The notes below the pieces were generated by a model. The model saw only the letters and a list, made by a program, of their open reading frames with translations. It ran no database searches and was not told where the DNA came from. This document shows positions 1 to 11,153 of a stretch of DNA of 64,000 nucleotides, piece after piece. The first letter of the stretch is position 1, and every line of letters begins with the position of its first letter. This DNA comes from Hemerocallis citrina (lineage: Eukaryota; Streptophyta; Magnoliopsida; Asparagales; Asphodelaceae): positions 111,359,549 to 111,423,548 of the forward strand of contig CM030368.1 in assembly GCA_017893485.1 (NCBI GenBank), in the 5' to 3' direction. A program made the position numbers and the translations under genes.

Positions 1-1087
1 TAAAGCTGATTCTCTCTCAAAGTCTGCTGAACCACTCTAAGATGCTGAGCATGATCTTTCCAATTTTGAGAATACACCAAAATATTATCAATGAAGACCA
101 CCACAAATCTATCCAAGAACTGAGAGAAGACCCAGTTCATAAGCCTCATAAATACAGTCGGCGCGTTCGTAACTCCGAACGGCATCACCAAATACTCATA
201 GTGGCCATATCTGGTCCTGAAAGCAGTCTTCTGCACATCAGCTGCCTTCACCTAGATTTGATGATACCCAGAACGAAGATCTAACTTCGAGAAAATAGCA
301 GCCCCACTCAACTGATCAAACAAATCATCAATCCTGGGCACTGGATACTGATTCTTCATTGTAACATTGTTCAGTTTCCGATAATCCACACACTGTTGAC
401 GACTACCATCCTTCTTGTTGACAAAAAGGACTGGAGCACCCCAAGGCAAAACACTAGGTCTAATAAAACCCAAATCAAGTAACTCCTGAATCTGCACCTT
501 AAGCTCTACTAGCTCAACCGGTGCCATCCTGTAGGGACTCATCGATATAGGGGTCGTACCCAGCTGAACTTCAATACCGAACTCCACATCCCTATCAGGG
601 GGTAAGCCAGGCAAATCCTCTGGAAAAATATCCAGAAAATCCCGAACTATTAGAGGCGCAGCCTCACAGCCTGAATGCAACTCCATCGCACAAATCTCCT
701 GATCAACTGCAGCTCAGCCAAGGGAAAACTCCCCAGCATGGAACTCAAATTCTGCGCGATCTGGAATCCAGAATACAACTTTCTTGGCACGACAATCAAT
801 AATGGCATGGGTTTCACCCAACCAATCCATACCCAGAATAACGTTGAATCCTGAATTCCCAATTACAATTAGATTGGCTTTGAAATCTGCGCTACCAATA
901 ATTACGGGACACTGCCTGCACTCTCGGGAACAAATGACAACTCCACCACCTATCACAATGTTCCAATCCTCTGACATGTTGCTGCATTCCAACTGATGGC
1001 GAGCGACAAATCGAGAGGAGATAAAAGAATGGGTTGTCCCAGAATTAAAAACAACACGAGCAGGGAAAAGAGCAAACAAGGACAACA
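1..1087 (-). pseudogene. pol: protease and partial reverse transcriptase of A1
   Basis: This is the start of pol. The protease has FNSGTTHSFIS where an aspartic protease needs D(S/T)G, so the catalytic Asp is Asn. A TGA at 714-716 separates protease from RT in the same frame. RT follows with [38 protein letters not shown] and [14 protein letters not shown] at 252-254 comes next; then the same frame continues with [15 protein letters not shown] and [13 protein letters not shown] to the window edge. The catalytic FIDD box reads FIDN. RNase H and integrase would lie left of the window. The frame is otherwise open, so this copy has decayed mainly by point changes. Confidence 0.9.
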
Positions 1088-1219
1088 CTTAAGACAGAAA
1101 TCAAAAGAGACAAAGAAAAAGAATGGTTGAACAGGGGTGAGGACAAACATAATGCAGAAAGAACAACCAGAAAGAAATAAATCAAAAGAGAACAACAAAA
1201 CAACAAACACAAAAGATAC
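1088..1219 (-). other. apparent 132-nt intron at the gag-protease junction of A1
   Basis: The donor is GCAG|GTATCT and the acceptor is TCTTAAG|TG after a strong pyrimidine tract. It contains in-frame stops. Removal joins ...EGVVA to VLSLFALF in phase 1. The junction lies 13 residues before the protease N(D)SG motif, exactly as in element K (50596-50679). Confidence 0.7.
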
Positions 1220-2409
1220 CTGCGACCACACCCTCAGCTGACTCAGCATCAACAGCAGTCAGGTTGAAAGCCTGACCTCTCCTGGGAGCAGCGGTCCTCT
1301 GACCGATAATCTGGTGCTGCGGAGGAAGCGGCAGTCTAACTGGACCACGAGCTGTGGCAACTGGCTGAACTAGACCCCTGGCTGGAGGAGCCAACTGCGG
1401 GCAGTACCGAACCGAATGGTCAGCAGCACCACATCCAAAACAACGATGATTGGCACTTCGGAAATCCTTGCGCTCATGCCCTGGAAGACGGCAAAAGTTG
1501 CAAAAATCAATTCTCAGAGGACCCGCAGAAGAGTAAGGAGCTGCCCTGGCCAGAGGGGCTGGAACAGGTTTCCGAATAGGTCCACCAGAAGGCCTAACAA
1601 CTGAGTGTGGAAAAGTCCGCTGAGAAGGAGCCAATCTACCACGAGCCTGCTCCTGAGCTCTAGCTACCTCAAGAGCCTCAGCATAAGTACGCAAACGAAG
1701 AGAGACAAGCTGCACCTTGATGTCTCGCTCAAGCCCCAAAATGAACCTATGAGCCCTATCCTCTTCGTTCGCCACAAGAACGGCTACGAAGCGGCTAAGT
1801 CTCGTAAATTCAGCTGCGTACTCGTCCACAGACCTGGAGCCCTGTTTCAAGAAAGTCTTATGTTACAACATTGCATGAACAATATGTAACAAAATTCCAT
1901 TACTAGAAATAATGACTAACCTGTTTCAGGGCTAAGAATTGCTGCTCCATCACAACTTTGGTGCTGCTAGGAAAGAACTTCTCCAAGAAGCTCTTAGTGA
2001 AAGTGGCCCAAGTGATCGGTCGTTCGAGCCTTTCGGACACGGACCTCCACCAGATATGAGCCAAGTCCACCAACAGGATGGCCACCACATCCACACGATG
2101 GGCATCTGCCACTCTAGCTGCCAAAAGAAGTTGCTTTGTCCTGATCAACCACTTTTCAGCCTCCAAAGGCCTCTCAGTGCCTGAAAACCTGTCGAGATGC
2201 AGCATTATAAGGTCTGTGACAGTTCCAGGATAAGGAGGAAGAACGGCCTGCATAGGCACAATGGGCGGAGGAACTCGAGCAGCCTCCAAAGTAGCCAACA
2301 CTAAATCGCTATGGTTCTGCTGTGTATTGATCAAGCGCTCAAGCACAACGGTGACAACCTCAAGCTCAGGTTGATCACCCAGGACACGAGAAGAACCTCT
2401 ACGAGCCAT
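1220..2409 (-). pseudogene. gag: gag of element A1, apparently interrupted by an intron
   Basis: This encodes the capsid/nucleocapsid protein that packages the element RNA. I chose the start at 2409 (MARRGSSR) because A3 begins MARRGASS, although the frame stays open upstream to 2520. Exon 1 (2409-1921) has the usual Ty3/gypsy gag core, including a HIWW motif, and ends MEQQFLALKQ. Exon 2 (1841-1220) resumes GSRSVDEYAAEFTRLSRF. It then has two CCHC zinc knuckles, CNFCRLPGHERKDF (last Cys lost) and CFGCGAADHSVRYC. The two parts are in the same reading frame once 1842-1920 is removed. The protein end joins the protease exon through a second apparent intron. Without splicing, gag would stop a few residues into 1842-1920. 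The coding exons are open, so gag may be the least damaged part of A1. Confidence 0.85.
1842..1920 (-). other. apparent 79-nt intron inside gag of A1
   Basis: The donor is CAG|GTTAGT and the acceptor TTGAAACAG|GG. Removal joins LKQ to GSRS in phase 0. Element A3 has an 81-nt intron at the same codon junction with unrelated inner sequence. The boundary is inferred from protein continuity; no transcript is available. Confidence 0.7.
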
Positions 2410-2540
2410 GGTCTGCAAAAAATCAAAAACAGTTAGCGTCCAGATCAATGTTGATAACATGGTTGGTGAAATGTTGAGCCAATCCCAGTACGAGCCAAGC
2501 TTGTCTAATATATTAGACAACTAATACATTAGCCCAACCT

Positions 2541-2555
2541 GGTGCTCTGATACCA
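2541..2555 (-). promoter_or_regulatory. primer binding site, initiator tRNA-Met
   Basis: The minus strand reads TGGTATCAGAGCACC, 10 bases inside the LTR end. The first 12 bases match the complement of the 3' end of plant initiator tRNA-Met. Confidence 0.85.
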
Positions 2556-3089
2556 CTAAAAACCTTGTTACGCCCCGCTTCCCAAAAGCGATACAGAATA
2601 CGGATACGCGATAAAAGCCTAGCAAATGATTTTCATCATCCATAAGCTGTTCAAGAATCTTTACAACATTTTACAAGAATAATCAGAGTCTGAAGAAAAA
2701 TAATCAACCAATCATGCACATATGAACCAAAATACCAACAAGAATACTTAAAACCAAATTTTATTAATCTCAAATAATCATGATCTGAATAAGTCAAAAT
2801 CCTGGGTCACATTGCCCAATACAAAATGAATCCAAGTATCAAAATACAATATTGTTCAAGCAAGCTACAAGAAATAATAATAATAAAATCCATCACTAGT
2901 ACTTGATGTCACCGATACCATCCGGTACCTGTTCTCCAAAATCTACAATTTAACAATTGCAAGGAAGAGGAAAAGAGAAAACAAGTACGCGTCAAATGCA
3001 AGTTACGGGCCGCTTGTAATGCAGGATACAAGTACAGGAGGAAAAACTAGCTAATAACATGGAATAAGTATGATAATAATGTATAACAA

Positions 3090-3325
3090 CTAGCATGGTA
3101 AGGTGAACAAGTACAACTAGCATGGTAAGGTGAACAAGTATAAGTAGCATGTGTCAAGTATTAGGTAAACAAGTATCATGTAAACGAGTAACAAGTGTCA
3201 AGTATCTTGTAATCATGTATCAAGTGTCATGTTTCAAGTCTCATGTATCATGTAGTCAAGTATCAAGTAAGCATGTATCATGTTCAACTATCAAGTTCAC
3301 GTGTCATGTATCAAGTCTTTTAGTT
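3090..3325. repeat. second short-repeat tract in U5 of A1
   Basis: A 33-bp unit containing AGCATGGTAAGGTGAACAAG is repeated. It is followed by loose repeats of CAAGTATCATGTA. In the LTR's own direction it lies downstream of HV1, where A2 also has a simple ATTGA-rich tract. Confidence 0.6.
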
Positions 3326-3425
3326 ATTACTATCTAGGTAGCACTTCATGCATCCCAATTTTTACTACATGGTTGCTACAATAAACAGTTTCGCTTTAGA
3401 TTTCATAGTGGACCATGGAGGGCAG

Positions 3426-3608
3426 TGTACTCAGGGATAAGTATCAAGTATCGAGCTCCACGCTCCAAGTATCATGTATCATGTAATCACGTGTCAAGTT
3501 GTGCAAGTGGCAAGTAATGTGTCTTGCGCGCAAGTGTCAAGTAATCACGTGACAAGTATCATGTCTCAAGTCATCACGTAGGATCAGTGGATCCCCTTTC
3601 GGGTACAC
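3426..3608. repeat. hypervariable module HV1 of LTR A1
   Basis: It is bracketed by TGTACTCAGG and CGGGTACAC. The inside is built from variants of CAAGTATCATG, CAAGTGTCAAG and AATCACGTG. The same place in other LTR copies holds a different repeat. Confidence 0.75.
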
Positions 3609-5551
3609 GTTTCTGAATTATCCACTATTAGATCTTTTCCTTAAACCCCGACTTGATTAATCATTATTAATGTCAAACAAGCATGTATATGTGCAAAACA
3701 TATCAAGAATAACATGGCATGATCATGTAACATGTTCAAGTTGCAAGCTAAACATGTACGGGTGTAAGATAACTCATAAAAGAATAAATTAACAAAACCT
3801 CTAGTTCAAGACAGCAAGACCATACTGTAGTAAAACAGTGATTCCCAGTGTTACAAACATGCAAACCTGAATCCATCGAAAGTCTAGAAAATAGACTCTC
3901 AGCCGAATCCAGCAAAGATAAATTAGTCATATAGTATTTTACAAAAACATAACTCAAAACTAATTTAAATCCAGAAAAAAACGTTCAGCCAGAAATCAAT
4001 AAATCGAATTCAAAGTCAGGAAAACAGAATCAAAACACCTCAAACAAATCTAGGAAAAATCTAGGGTATTCCCCTATATGTCTAGTATCAGAATATAAAG
4101 TTTCATAATTTTCCAGTAAGATTAGTTCTATCAACAAATATCAGAAAACATCAAGAAACGATAGTTTGGCAAATCTGGAATTCCCAACACTACTGTAAGA
4201 AAACTGTAATATCTCGCAAACTGTGAAATGAAATCCAAATCCGTCACAGGGATAAGAAAGTAGACAAAATAAGATAACTTTTATATTTCATAAATATTTT
4301 TCATACAGAAAAATGAATTAGGGTGAAAATACAAATCTTTTCAGAACAGCGAGTAAAATCCAGCAAGTATAGTATTTATAAATAAGCATGGAACGGCATA
4401 TAAAAATTATCAATAAAATCCACCAAAATTCTCGGTAATCCCTAAATAGGTATAGAAATACTGAAAAAAATTTCTAATCAAAATAATATGTTTAGCACTA
4501 GTATCAAAATAGTTTAGTCATCGAAATCATCAAGGAACGAAATCTGGAAATAAAATACACCTCTGTAGTAAAACCACCATATCTCACACATACGAAAACG
4601 AAATCAATCAAGGTCAGACATTTTGGAAAGAAGACGGATTCCTCTAAAAATCATGTTGGATACTGAAGTTAAGATACTGACCTTAATGTGGTCTAAAATA
4701 CCAATCAAAACTGATCATCGACAAAATACAGATTTTGCTCTAAAAAACAAATCAACATACAACACACGAAACTTGTTCTAAACACAACCAAACATGTTAT
4801 AGAGTCTAATAAGTGTCCAAATATCATGAAATAGGGTATATGGCATGTCCACAACAAGTATATCACATGGATCCCAACAAATACACGATTCTTACAAATA
4901 ACTGGCATATATGATCACATCAAGAACGGTCAAAATCTAAGTTGTTTCATGTCAAATTTTTGTCGTAGGCAACTATGGTCAATTGCACCATAGAGACAAT
5001 ACTCATCAAGAATACACCACACATGAGTTGTCTGTAGAACCCAACTACACTACAAGCGTAATTTATGACTTGTATCATACAAAGAAATTGAGTACAAGTT
5101 ACTTGCCTTAACCGAAAACGAAACGAAGACCAAGAGTAACGGAAACAGATTCGCGGTTAATGAACAACGAATACCAACGAACCACGAACGAAAACTACGA
5201 ACAGAAACCTACGAACCAACGACCGAAGCACGAACACAAAATACAAGCAACCCCGACGAACACTAAAGCACACTCGAGAGAGAGCACGAGGGAATGACGG
5301 CGGAAAGATGGCTGTCCCTGTTGCTCTTCCATAGCCTGGCACCGACAGAATAGGGACAGAGCGGGAGGGCAGCATTGCCTTGCTGTCGCACTGCGGTTAC
5401 CGTGCTGCTGTCGCTGGCGACGCTCCGAAACAGGGCAGAGATAGAGATGGGGATGAGGAGAGGGACACGGGATGGAGAGGGGGTGCAGAGGAAAAGGGGT
5501 TCGAAAGTTGGGAGATGGTGGAAGAGATGGGAAATAGGGCTTCATGGGTTT

Positions 5552-5577
5552 TAAATATATAGGGGTTATATATTAGG
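5552..5577 (-). promoter_or_regulatory. TATA region of LTR A1
   Basis: On the minus strand TATATAACCCCTATATATT stands upstream of the GC-rich part of the LTR. A CCCTAA (telo-box like) sequence precedes it. Its position matches the TATA box of A3. Confidence 0.5.
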
Positions 5578-6019
5578 GTTGAGAGGGTGATGACGGTAGA
5601 AACAGAGTAGGGGATGGTGCGGGTCGGGTTTGAGGTGATAACGGGTTAGCTTGTGAGTAGGGAATGAGTTGGTTAATCATCGGGGTAATAGGAGTAGGTT
5701 AATAATCTGGGTAATAGTATTTAGTGTAGGGATTAAATATGGTTGGATTTTAGTGAAGTGGGTAATGGGTAAAATAATACCAACAGGGCATGGGTAATTA
5801 ACTAGTTGTTTGGATTAGTATATAGGGTATTGGGTTAAGTGGATAGTTGGGAATTCAAGGAAAATTTAGGTAGGGCAAAAAGAAACAGAACAATAGAAAA
5901 AAAATATTGGGTGGACAAAAAATATAAAGGGATAAAAAATAATCAACTCGATCAAAACGGAACAAAACAAGAGACGAACAAAAATAAAGAATTCAAATAA
6001 AAGAGGCCAAATAATAAGA

Positions 6020-6021
<2 letters not shown>

Positions 6022-6062
<41 letters not shown>
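6022..6062. repeat. (TA)n microsatellite in U3 of A1
   Basis: About 20 AT units. The IYIYIY frame across it is not a gene. Confidence 0.95.
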
Positions 6063-6069
<7 letters not shown>

Positions 6070-6169
6070 TAAATCCAATATACGGTTCAAAAGAGGTACA
6101 ACGGAATCAAATACAAGGAAAAGAAAATACACTCCAAAAATACAAAAAATGAAAAAAACAGGGGTTACA

Positions 6170-7141
6170 GAAATTTTTTCTCAATAATTTGTACATTTGC
6201 AAGAAATAAATCATATAACAATCTATTCTCAAAAAACATGGAAATTGTTCTCTAACTTGCATGAATTTCTCATAGTTCTTGTAATCCCTGTTTCCGATTT
6301 TTTGGATTTCCTTTTTCTAATTCTCATTCCTGTAATCTATTATTTTAATAATAAATTTTTCTTATTTATCTTCTTTCAATCCATTTATTTTCATTGTTTA
6401 ATTCAAAATCTTTGTACACTCTATTTATTTTTGTATGAGGTGTTGATCCATCTATCACATTATTTCATTTGGTTTCTTTCAATTTAACCCGTTAATCCAA
6501 GCCCATTTCTTGTTGGATCCTAACCCATTAACCCAAACCTAGTAATCCAATTCCTCTATTATTTGCCTATTGACCATAAAAATTTCCTTCTCCACGTTCA
6601 CCCCCTCAATTCCCTACCCCATTCCTCTAAATACTAACAAAACCCTCTAATCTCTCAATCAACCAATTAATCACCTCCTTAATTAATCATCTCTCACTCC
6701 TCACTCTTCCTCTTCCCTGTTTCTCTCTCCCGTAACCAACAGACCCAACACCCCCTGCCTCTTCGACTGCCTCCTCCTCGTCGAGCCACCCTCGATGCAC
6801 CCTGCCCCGTCGACCACCACCCAGTCCCCCAGTCACCGCCCTTGTCATTTCCATCATCCTCATACCCTATGTCGACGCCCACAACCACCACTTCACCTCA
6901 TCGATCCCTCGCCTTCCACCTCTCCCCAGCCTGCTACAATCGACCACCGACTGCATCCCCTTTGTCGCCACAGCACCCCCACCGTCCTCCTTTCTGCCGC
7001 ACACCACCGTCGAACCCTTGCATCCTGACACCCCTCTCTTGTTTCTCTCGACCACCTGCCATGCCACCCTCACCCCTGCCTTGCCTCGCCCGCATCCACA
7101 ACCCCCTCGACATCACCAGCTGCACCTCGCACCACCACCAC
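6170..7141 (+). repeat. LTR B, fragment (U3 and GC-rich R region)
   Basis: The stretch has the U3 phrases seen in LTRs G and A3 (for example AACCCATTAACCCAAACC and TTGTTGGATCC), followed by a C-rich region. A1 cuts it on the left and LTR E begins at 7142. The CT-rich open frames inside it are not genes. Confidence 0.7.
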
Positions 7142-7270
7142 TGTAACACCCCACAAAATAGCATATAACTATTTTGCATATTAATCCGTGCACATTTGAG
7201 AATTGCACGTAATTATGTATTTTTCATGGTTATTAGTTTTAATTGAATAATTTTCAGATATGTTATATAT

Positions 7271-10200
7271 TGTAACCCCCGTTCCTGTGAATACATATTT
7301 TCTGAATATTTTTTTGTATTTCGATATTTATAAATTCATTTTTTGTTTTTAATTCGATTTGGATCTTCTATTAAAATCTTTTCTAATCCAAAAATTATAT
7401 TTATTTCGGATAATGGTGTATTTTAACTTTATTTTCTATTTCTGATTGATCAATCGTTTACAGTATTATTTTTTAACCCTATATACTATTCTAATCAGCC
7501 TAACCCTAACCCTATCATATACTCAGCCGCCTACCCCCTAACCTTAACCCCGACCTGTTCATCCCCTACCCCTGTGCAACTTCCATCTCTCTCTCCCCTA
7601 CCCTGTTTCTCTCTCCCTGAAGTCACCAACCCATCGAACCTCCTGCAGACTCATCACCCTTGCCCTCTGCCATTGCACCCATCGACCCACTGCCCCGTCA
7701 ACAGCCTCTGCCATAGCCGCCTCAGTCACCCTCTGCCTTCGTTTTCATTTTGAACCCAACTCGCCATTGCCAACCTCTCCAGCTCCATTGCTACCCTGCA
7801 CCTCTCTTCACCCATCATCGTCATCCTCTCATCTCCTCCATCCGCTCACCCTCGCATTCGCAACGCTAGTCTCCCATTGCCGTTGCTTCCCAACCGTGAC
7901 CACCTCCTCCCTCCTTCCTTTGGTTTCGTCCGAAACAGAGCACTGTCCTCCCTTCCCCATCCCTGTCCTCTCAGCCCTCCGACCTCAGCGCAACACCACA
8001 CCGAGCAGCCCCGTCGCCCACCACCATCCGCCAACCTCTGCTGTCTTGCCTCCCCGTCGAGCCATCCGCTGTCCCTCCATCGTCAGCACTCCCTGATCGC
8101 CAATGCCGCTGTGTGCTTGCTGCCGCCAGTCTTCCCTTCTGCTTCGGTTGGGTGCGACCACCTATAGCCGTCAGCCAGTCGCAGCCACCAACCACCATGG
8201 TCCCTCACCTCTTGCATTCTTAATGTTTTTGTTGTGCACGGTGTTGCACGTGCTTTGCGGGGCAAGGATGTTGCACGTGCTTTGCTATTCTGGATCTTGC
8301 ATCTTTGATCTCCAATCATCTCAATCTAGATCTCAACCGTTCGTTCGATTTTGCTATTGCTGCTTTGCCGATCCTTGCTATGTTGTGTTCAGTTTTGCAC
8401 GTAGTGTGCACGTGATTTGTGGGTCCGTGTTCGTTGCTCCAGGATTCTCATTCCGTTATTTTTTAGTGTTCGAATTAATCATCTATAAGGCAAGTCACTT
8501 TCCCTCTTGAATTGCTAATTTTATCAAATTCAAGAATTTTTATTGAAACTCCACAAGTAGATCTTGATCGTTTATCATATTATTGTACTGATTATCTTTC
8601 GTTGGGTCTATTGAGGGTTTACACGAGCTAACACCAATATTCTTTAACTTCGTGCCACTTTTGACTCCAAAGATTGAATCTTTTATGCATTCATGTAGAA
8701 TTGATAATAGAGTTATTCATCTAATCGCTACACAAATAATCTACTGTAGTTTTTATTGCTAGGTTGTATGTTTGATTGATCAATTGATGTTTAGTTAATG
8801 TTAAAATAATATATGTGTGTATTATTAACTTTGTTTATCATGCTTTTACACCCATCATGCTAATTATGAAGTTTATTGACTAATAAAATTGATACCCATC
8901 ATATTTAATCACTTTATTTTATCAAAAATATCGAAAAAAACTTGTATGTTGCTTGATGTCTATATTTTGCTTGATAATTTTGACCCAGTAATTGATCTCA
9001 AAATAAATAACTTTCTGAATAAGAGTTGTAGGCCTATGTCTCTAGTTTTCAGAACATATTGAATCGCTAAATTTCAAGTTGTATAGCAAAAGTTATGATG
9101 ATTTTACTACTGGTGTGTTTTACTTCCAGATTTTAGATTTCATGTTTATTTTTATGTTCAATCTATTAAAAGGCTGATTTATTATTGAATAATGCTTTGA
9201 TAATTCCCAAAATGTTAGATAACTTGTTTAGGAGTATAAAGAATATTTTTGATAATTTTATTATTGAGTTTTCAGTGACTCTAAAAATAAAATAACATGA
9301 TATTATTTTTCTGCCTGAATATATAATTTGTAAAAAATAATGTATTTAACCTACCTACTGTTGTCAAATTTCATACTATAAATATGAGTTGGATTCGTTG
9401 GGAAGTTTAGTTTCCAGAACATCTGACGGATCCACATTTGCTATTCTGTAGCAGCGGAAATTCCAGTTTTGGTTCAACAACATTCTGCTATCCAGAATTT
9501 AGTTTCCATGTTTGATAATATATAATTGAATCTATATTGTTGTATTTGATGCATTTAATTGTATGGTGTGCATTGCATGATCTTAGTGTTGTTTTGTCAT
9601 CATTCTAGTGTCCCCTATTGATCGTCCCATCATTTTTCCATTGATATTATTGTCCCTAGTATTCCCTATTATTATCGAATGTTGCCAACAACCATTGCAT
9701 GTTGATTGAATAAAGAATTGTTGAACAGGCCGGGGTTTAAGGGTTGACTTAAGTAGTGGACAATATAGGAGATTGTACTCGAAAAGGAGCTCATGGTTTC
9801 CCTACAATTACTGAATAACTGAATGATTGAATGACTAAATAACTCGATAACTGCATATTATTCCATGGACATTGATACTGAATAACTGAATAACTGAATA
9901 CTGTAGAGAATCGTTTATATGGTTTCTCGAGTACATTAACTATAGAATCTACCACTAGAGTCTAAACAAAATTGGTTGTATGCATTGAACCTGTGGAATG
10001 GAACGCAGTAGTACATACATTAGTTAGGATTAAAAATAATTAATAGACTTAAGAATTGACACAATATCGACATTGCATATTGTACATCATTGTTTCTATT
10101 GATATCGAATACTATCTAAGTGTTAGATATCGATCATTGTACATTGACATTGAACATTGAATCATTGTTTATAACCATTGCATCGATTCCTATTAATATT

Positions 10201-10726
10201 GATTATTGCTATCGTCCCATGTTATTGATTCCTATTGATCCATTGAATTCATTGTTATATCGTTATTCCATTGTTCCTTATTTTCTCTACTTGCTTTCCA
10301 TGACTTGCTCTAAGGACAATTTTTCTCCTCTTTTTAGATGAAGTGTTCACAGATAACGATGGAGAATTGTCTGCTGGAATTGGAGAATAAACTTTCTGAA
10401 GATTTAATGTTTTCTAGTTGCTTATTATTTTTATTGAACTTATTGTATTTAGACTTCCGATTATTAAGATTGGATTTATTATTGTATTGGGCTTATGACC
10501 ATAATTTAATTATTGTTTCCAGATGGTGGATTATTGAATTTGGATATTTCTTACTGTTTATTGCAAGTATTATTATTCATGTGATTATTATTATTGGCTG
10601 CGCAATGGTTTTGTATTGTTATTATTGTTGAGTTTAATGAGTAAACAGCTTATAGATGACACAAGTCATTCGCTGAGCCAATGTCACGTGCATGTGTTCC
10701 GTATTTTTGGAAAGCGGGGCGTGACA
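7271..10726 (+). repeat. solo LTR A2 (3456 bp) with perfect TSD
   Basis: It runs from TGTAACCCCCGTTCC to GGGGCGTGACA. Both sides carry the 5-bp duplication TATAT (7266-7270 and 10727-10731). Telomere-like CCTAACCCTAACCC lies at about 7498-7515, close to the expected transcription start. A C-rich region (about 7550-8200) and a long U5 follow. No PBS or internal region is present, so it arose by LTR-LTR recombination. Confidence 0.93.
9774..9935. repeat. hypervariable module HV1 of LTR A2
   Basis: It is bracketed by TGTACTCG and CTCGAGTACA. The inside repeats GAATAACT and GAATGACT variants. Confidence 0.75.
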
Positions 10727-11056
10727 TATATTCTGAACCTGATGAGATATATTTGGGATATCTTTTCAATTAAAATTTTGCATATTATTCCGTTTGTTTA
10801 AACGAAACAATCTTTTGAGAAATAATATTTTTATAAAATATAGATTCTTATGTTTTACAAATAGATATTTTTTTATTTGTATGTATGTATATATATATGA
10901 ATCTATGTATATTTTGATTGGATTGTATATGATGTATATACATGAATACTTGTATGTAATTTTATACGTATATGTATGTGTATGTATTTATATATATTTG
11001 TATGTATATATATTTAATTGAATTGTAATGAATTGGATTTTATACTTGAATATACC

Positions 11057-11060
<4 letters not shown>

Positions 11061-11087
<27 letters not shown>

Positions 11088-11098
11088 CTGTGTCTGTG

Positions 11099-11151
<53 letters not shown>
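11061..11151. repeat. (TG)n-(TA)n microsatellite in LTR E
   Basis: (TG)n at 11061-11087, TGTGTC units, then (TA)n from 11102. It lies in the U3 of E. Confidence 0.95.

Positions 11152-11153
<2 letters not shown>

Larger units (their letters stand above)
1..6169 (-). mobile_element. Ty3/gypsy retrotransposon A1, left part outside window
   Basis: On the minus strand the order is 5' LTR (2566-6169), PBS (2541-2555), gag, protease and RT, running off the left edge. The gag start, zinc knuckles and LTR end match element A3 at 56186-63321, so the two are one family. The RT motifs are Ty3/gypsy type. The element sits in plus-strand LTR B; the base following the LTR (6170-6174, GAAAT) should be repeated on the far side, outside the window. 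It carries two nonsense codons and two catalytic Asp-to-Asn changes, so it is probably dead. Confidence 0.9.
2566..6169 (-). repeat. 5' LTR of A1 (3604 bp)
   Basis: On the minus strand the LTR runs from TGTAACCCCTG (6169) to GGGGCGTAACA (2566). U3 is about 600 bp and holds a (TA)n tract. It is followed by a TATA region near 5555-5577, a GC-rich stretch (about 5180-5540) and a long U5. The GC-rich stretch gives open frames rich in Ser, Pro and Arg that I do not consider genes. Copies A2, D, G, A4, A3 and B are relatives. Confidence 0.85.

Noticed and set aside
3149..3337. Possible CRISPR-like array (regular CAAGTATCATG repeats)
   Set aside because: Degenerate tandem repeats without unique spacers, in a plant LTR.
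5195..5562. Overlapping long open frames rich in Ser, Pro and Arg
   Set aside because: They lie in the GC-rich part of LTR A1; the same C-rich region gives unrelated frames in every copy and shows no domain.
6694..7179. Several frames on both strands (for example 108 aa)
   Set aside because: C-rich R region of LTR B; simple composition, no conservation of frame with other LTRs.
7498..7550. Telomere or interstitial telomere tract
   Set aside because: Only two or three CCCTAA units beside a TATA-like region; better explained as a promoter motif.
7767..8510. Frames up to 135 aa, one with many Cys and Phe
   Set aside because: They lie in the C-rich region and U5 of solo LTR A2; frames differ in A3 and G.
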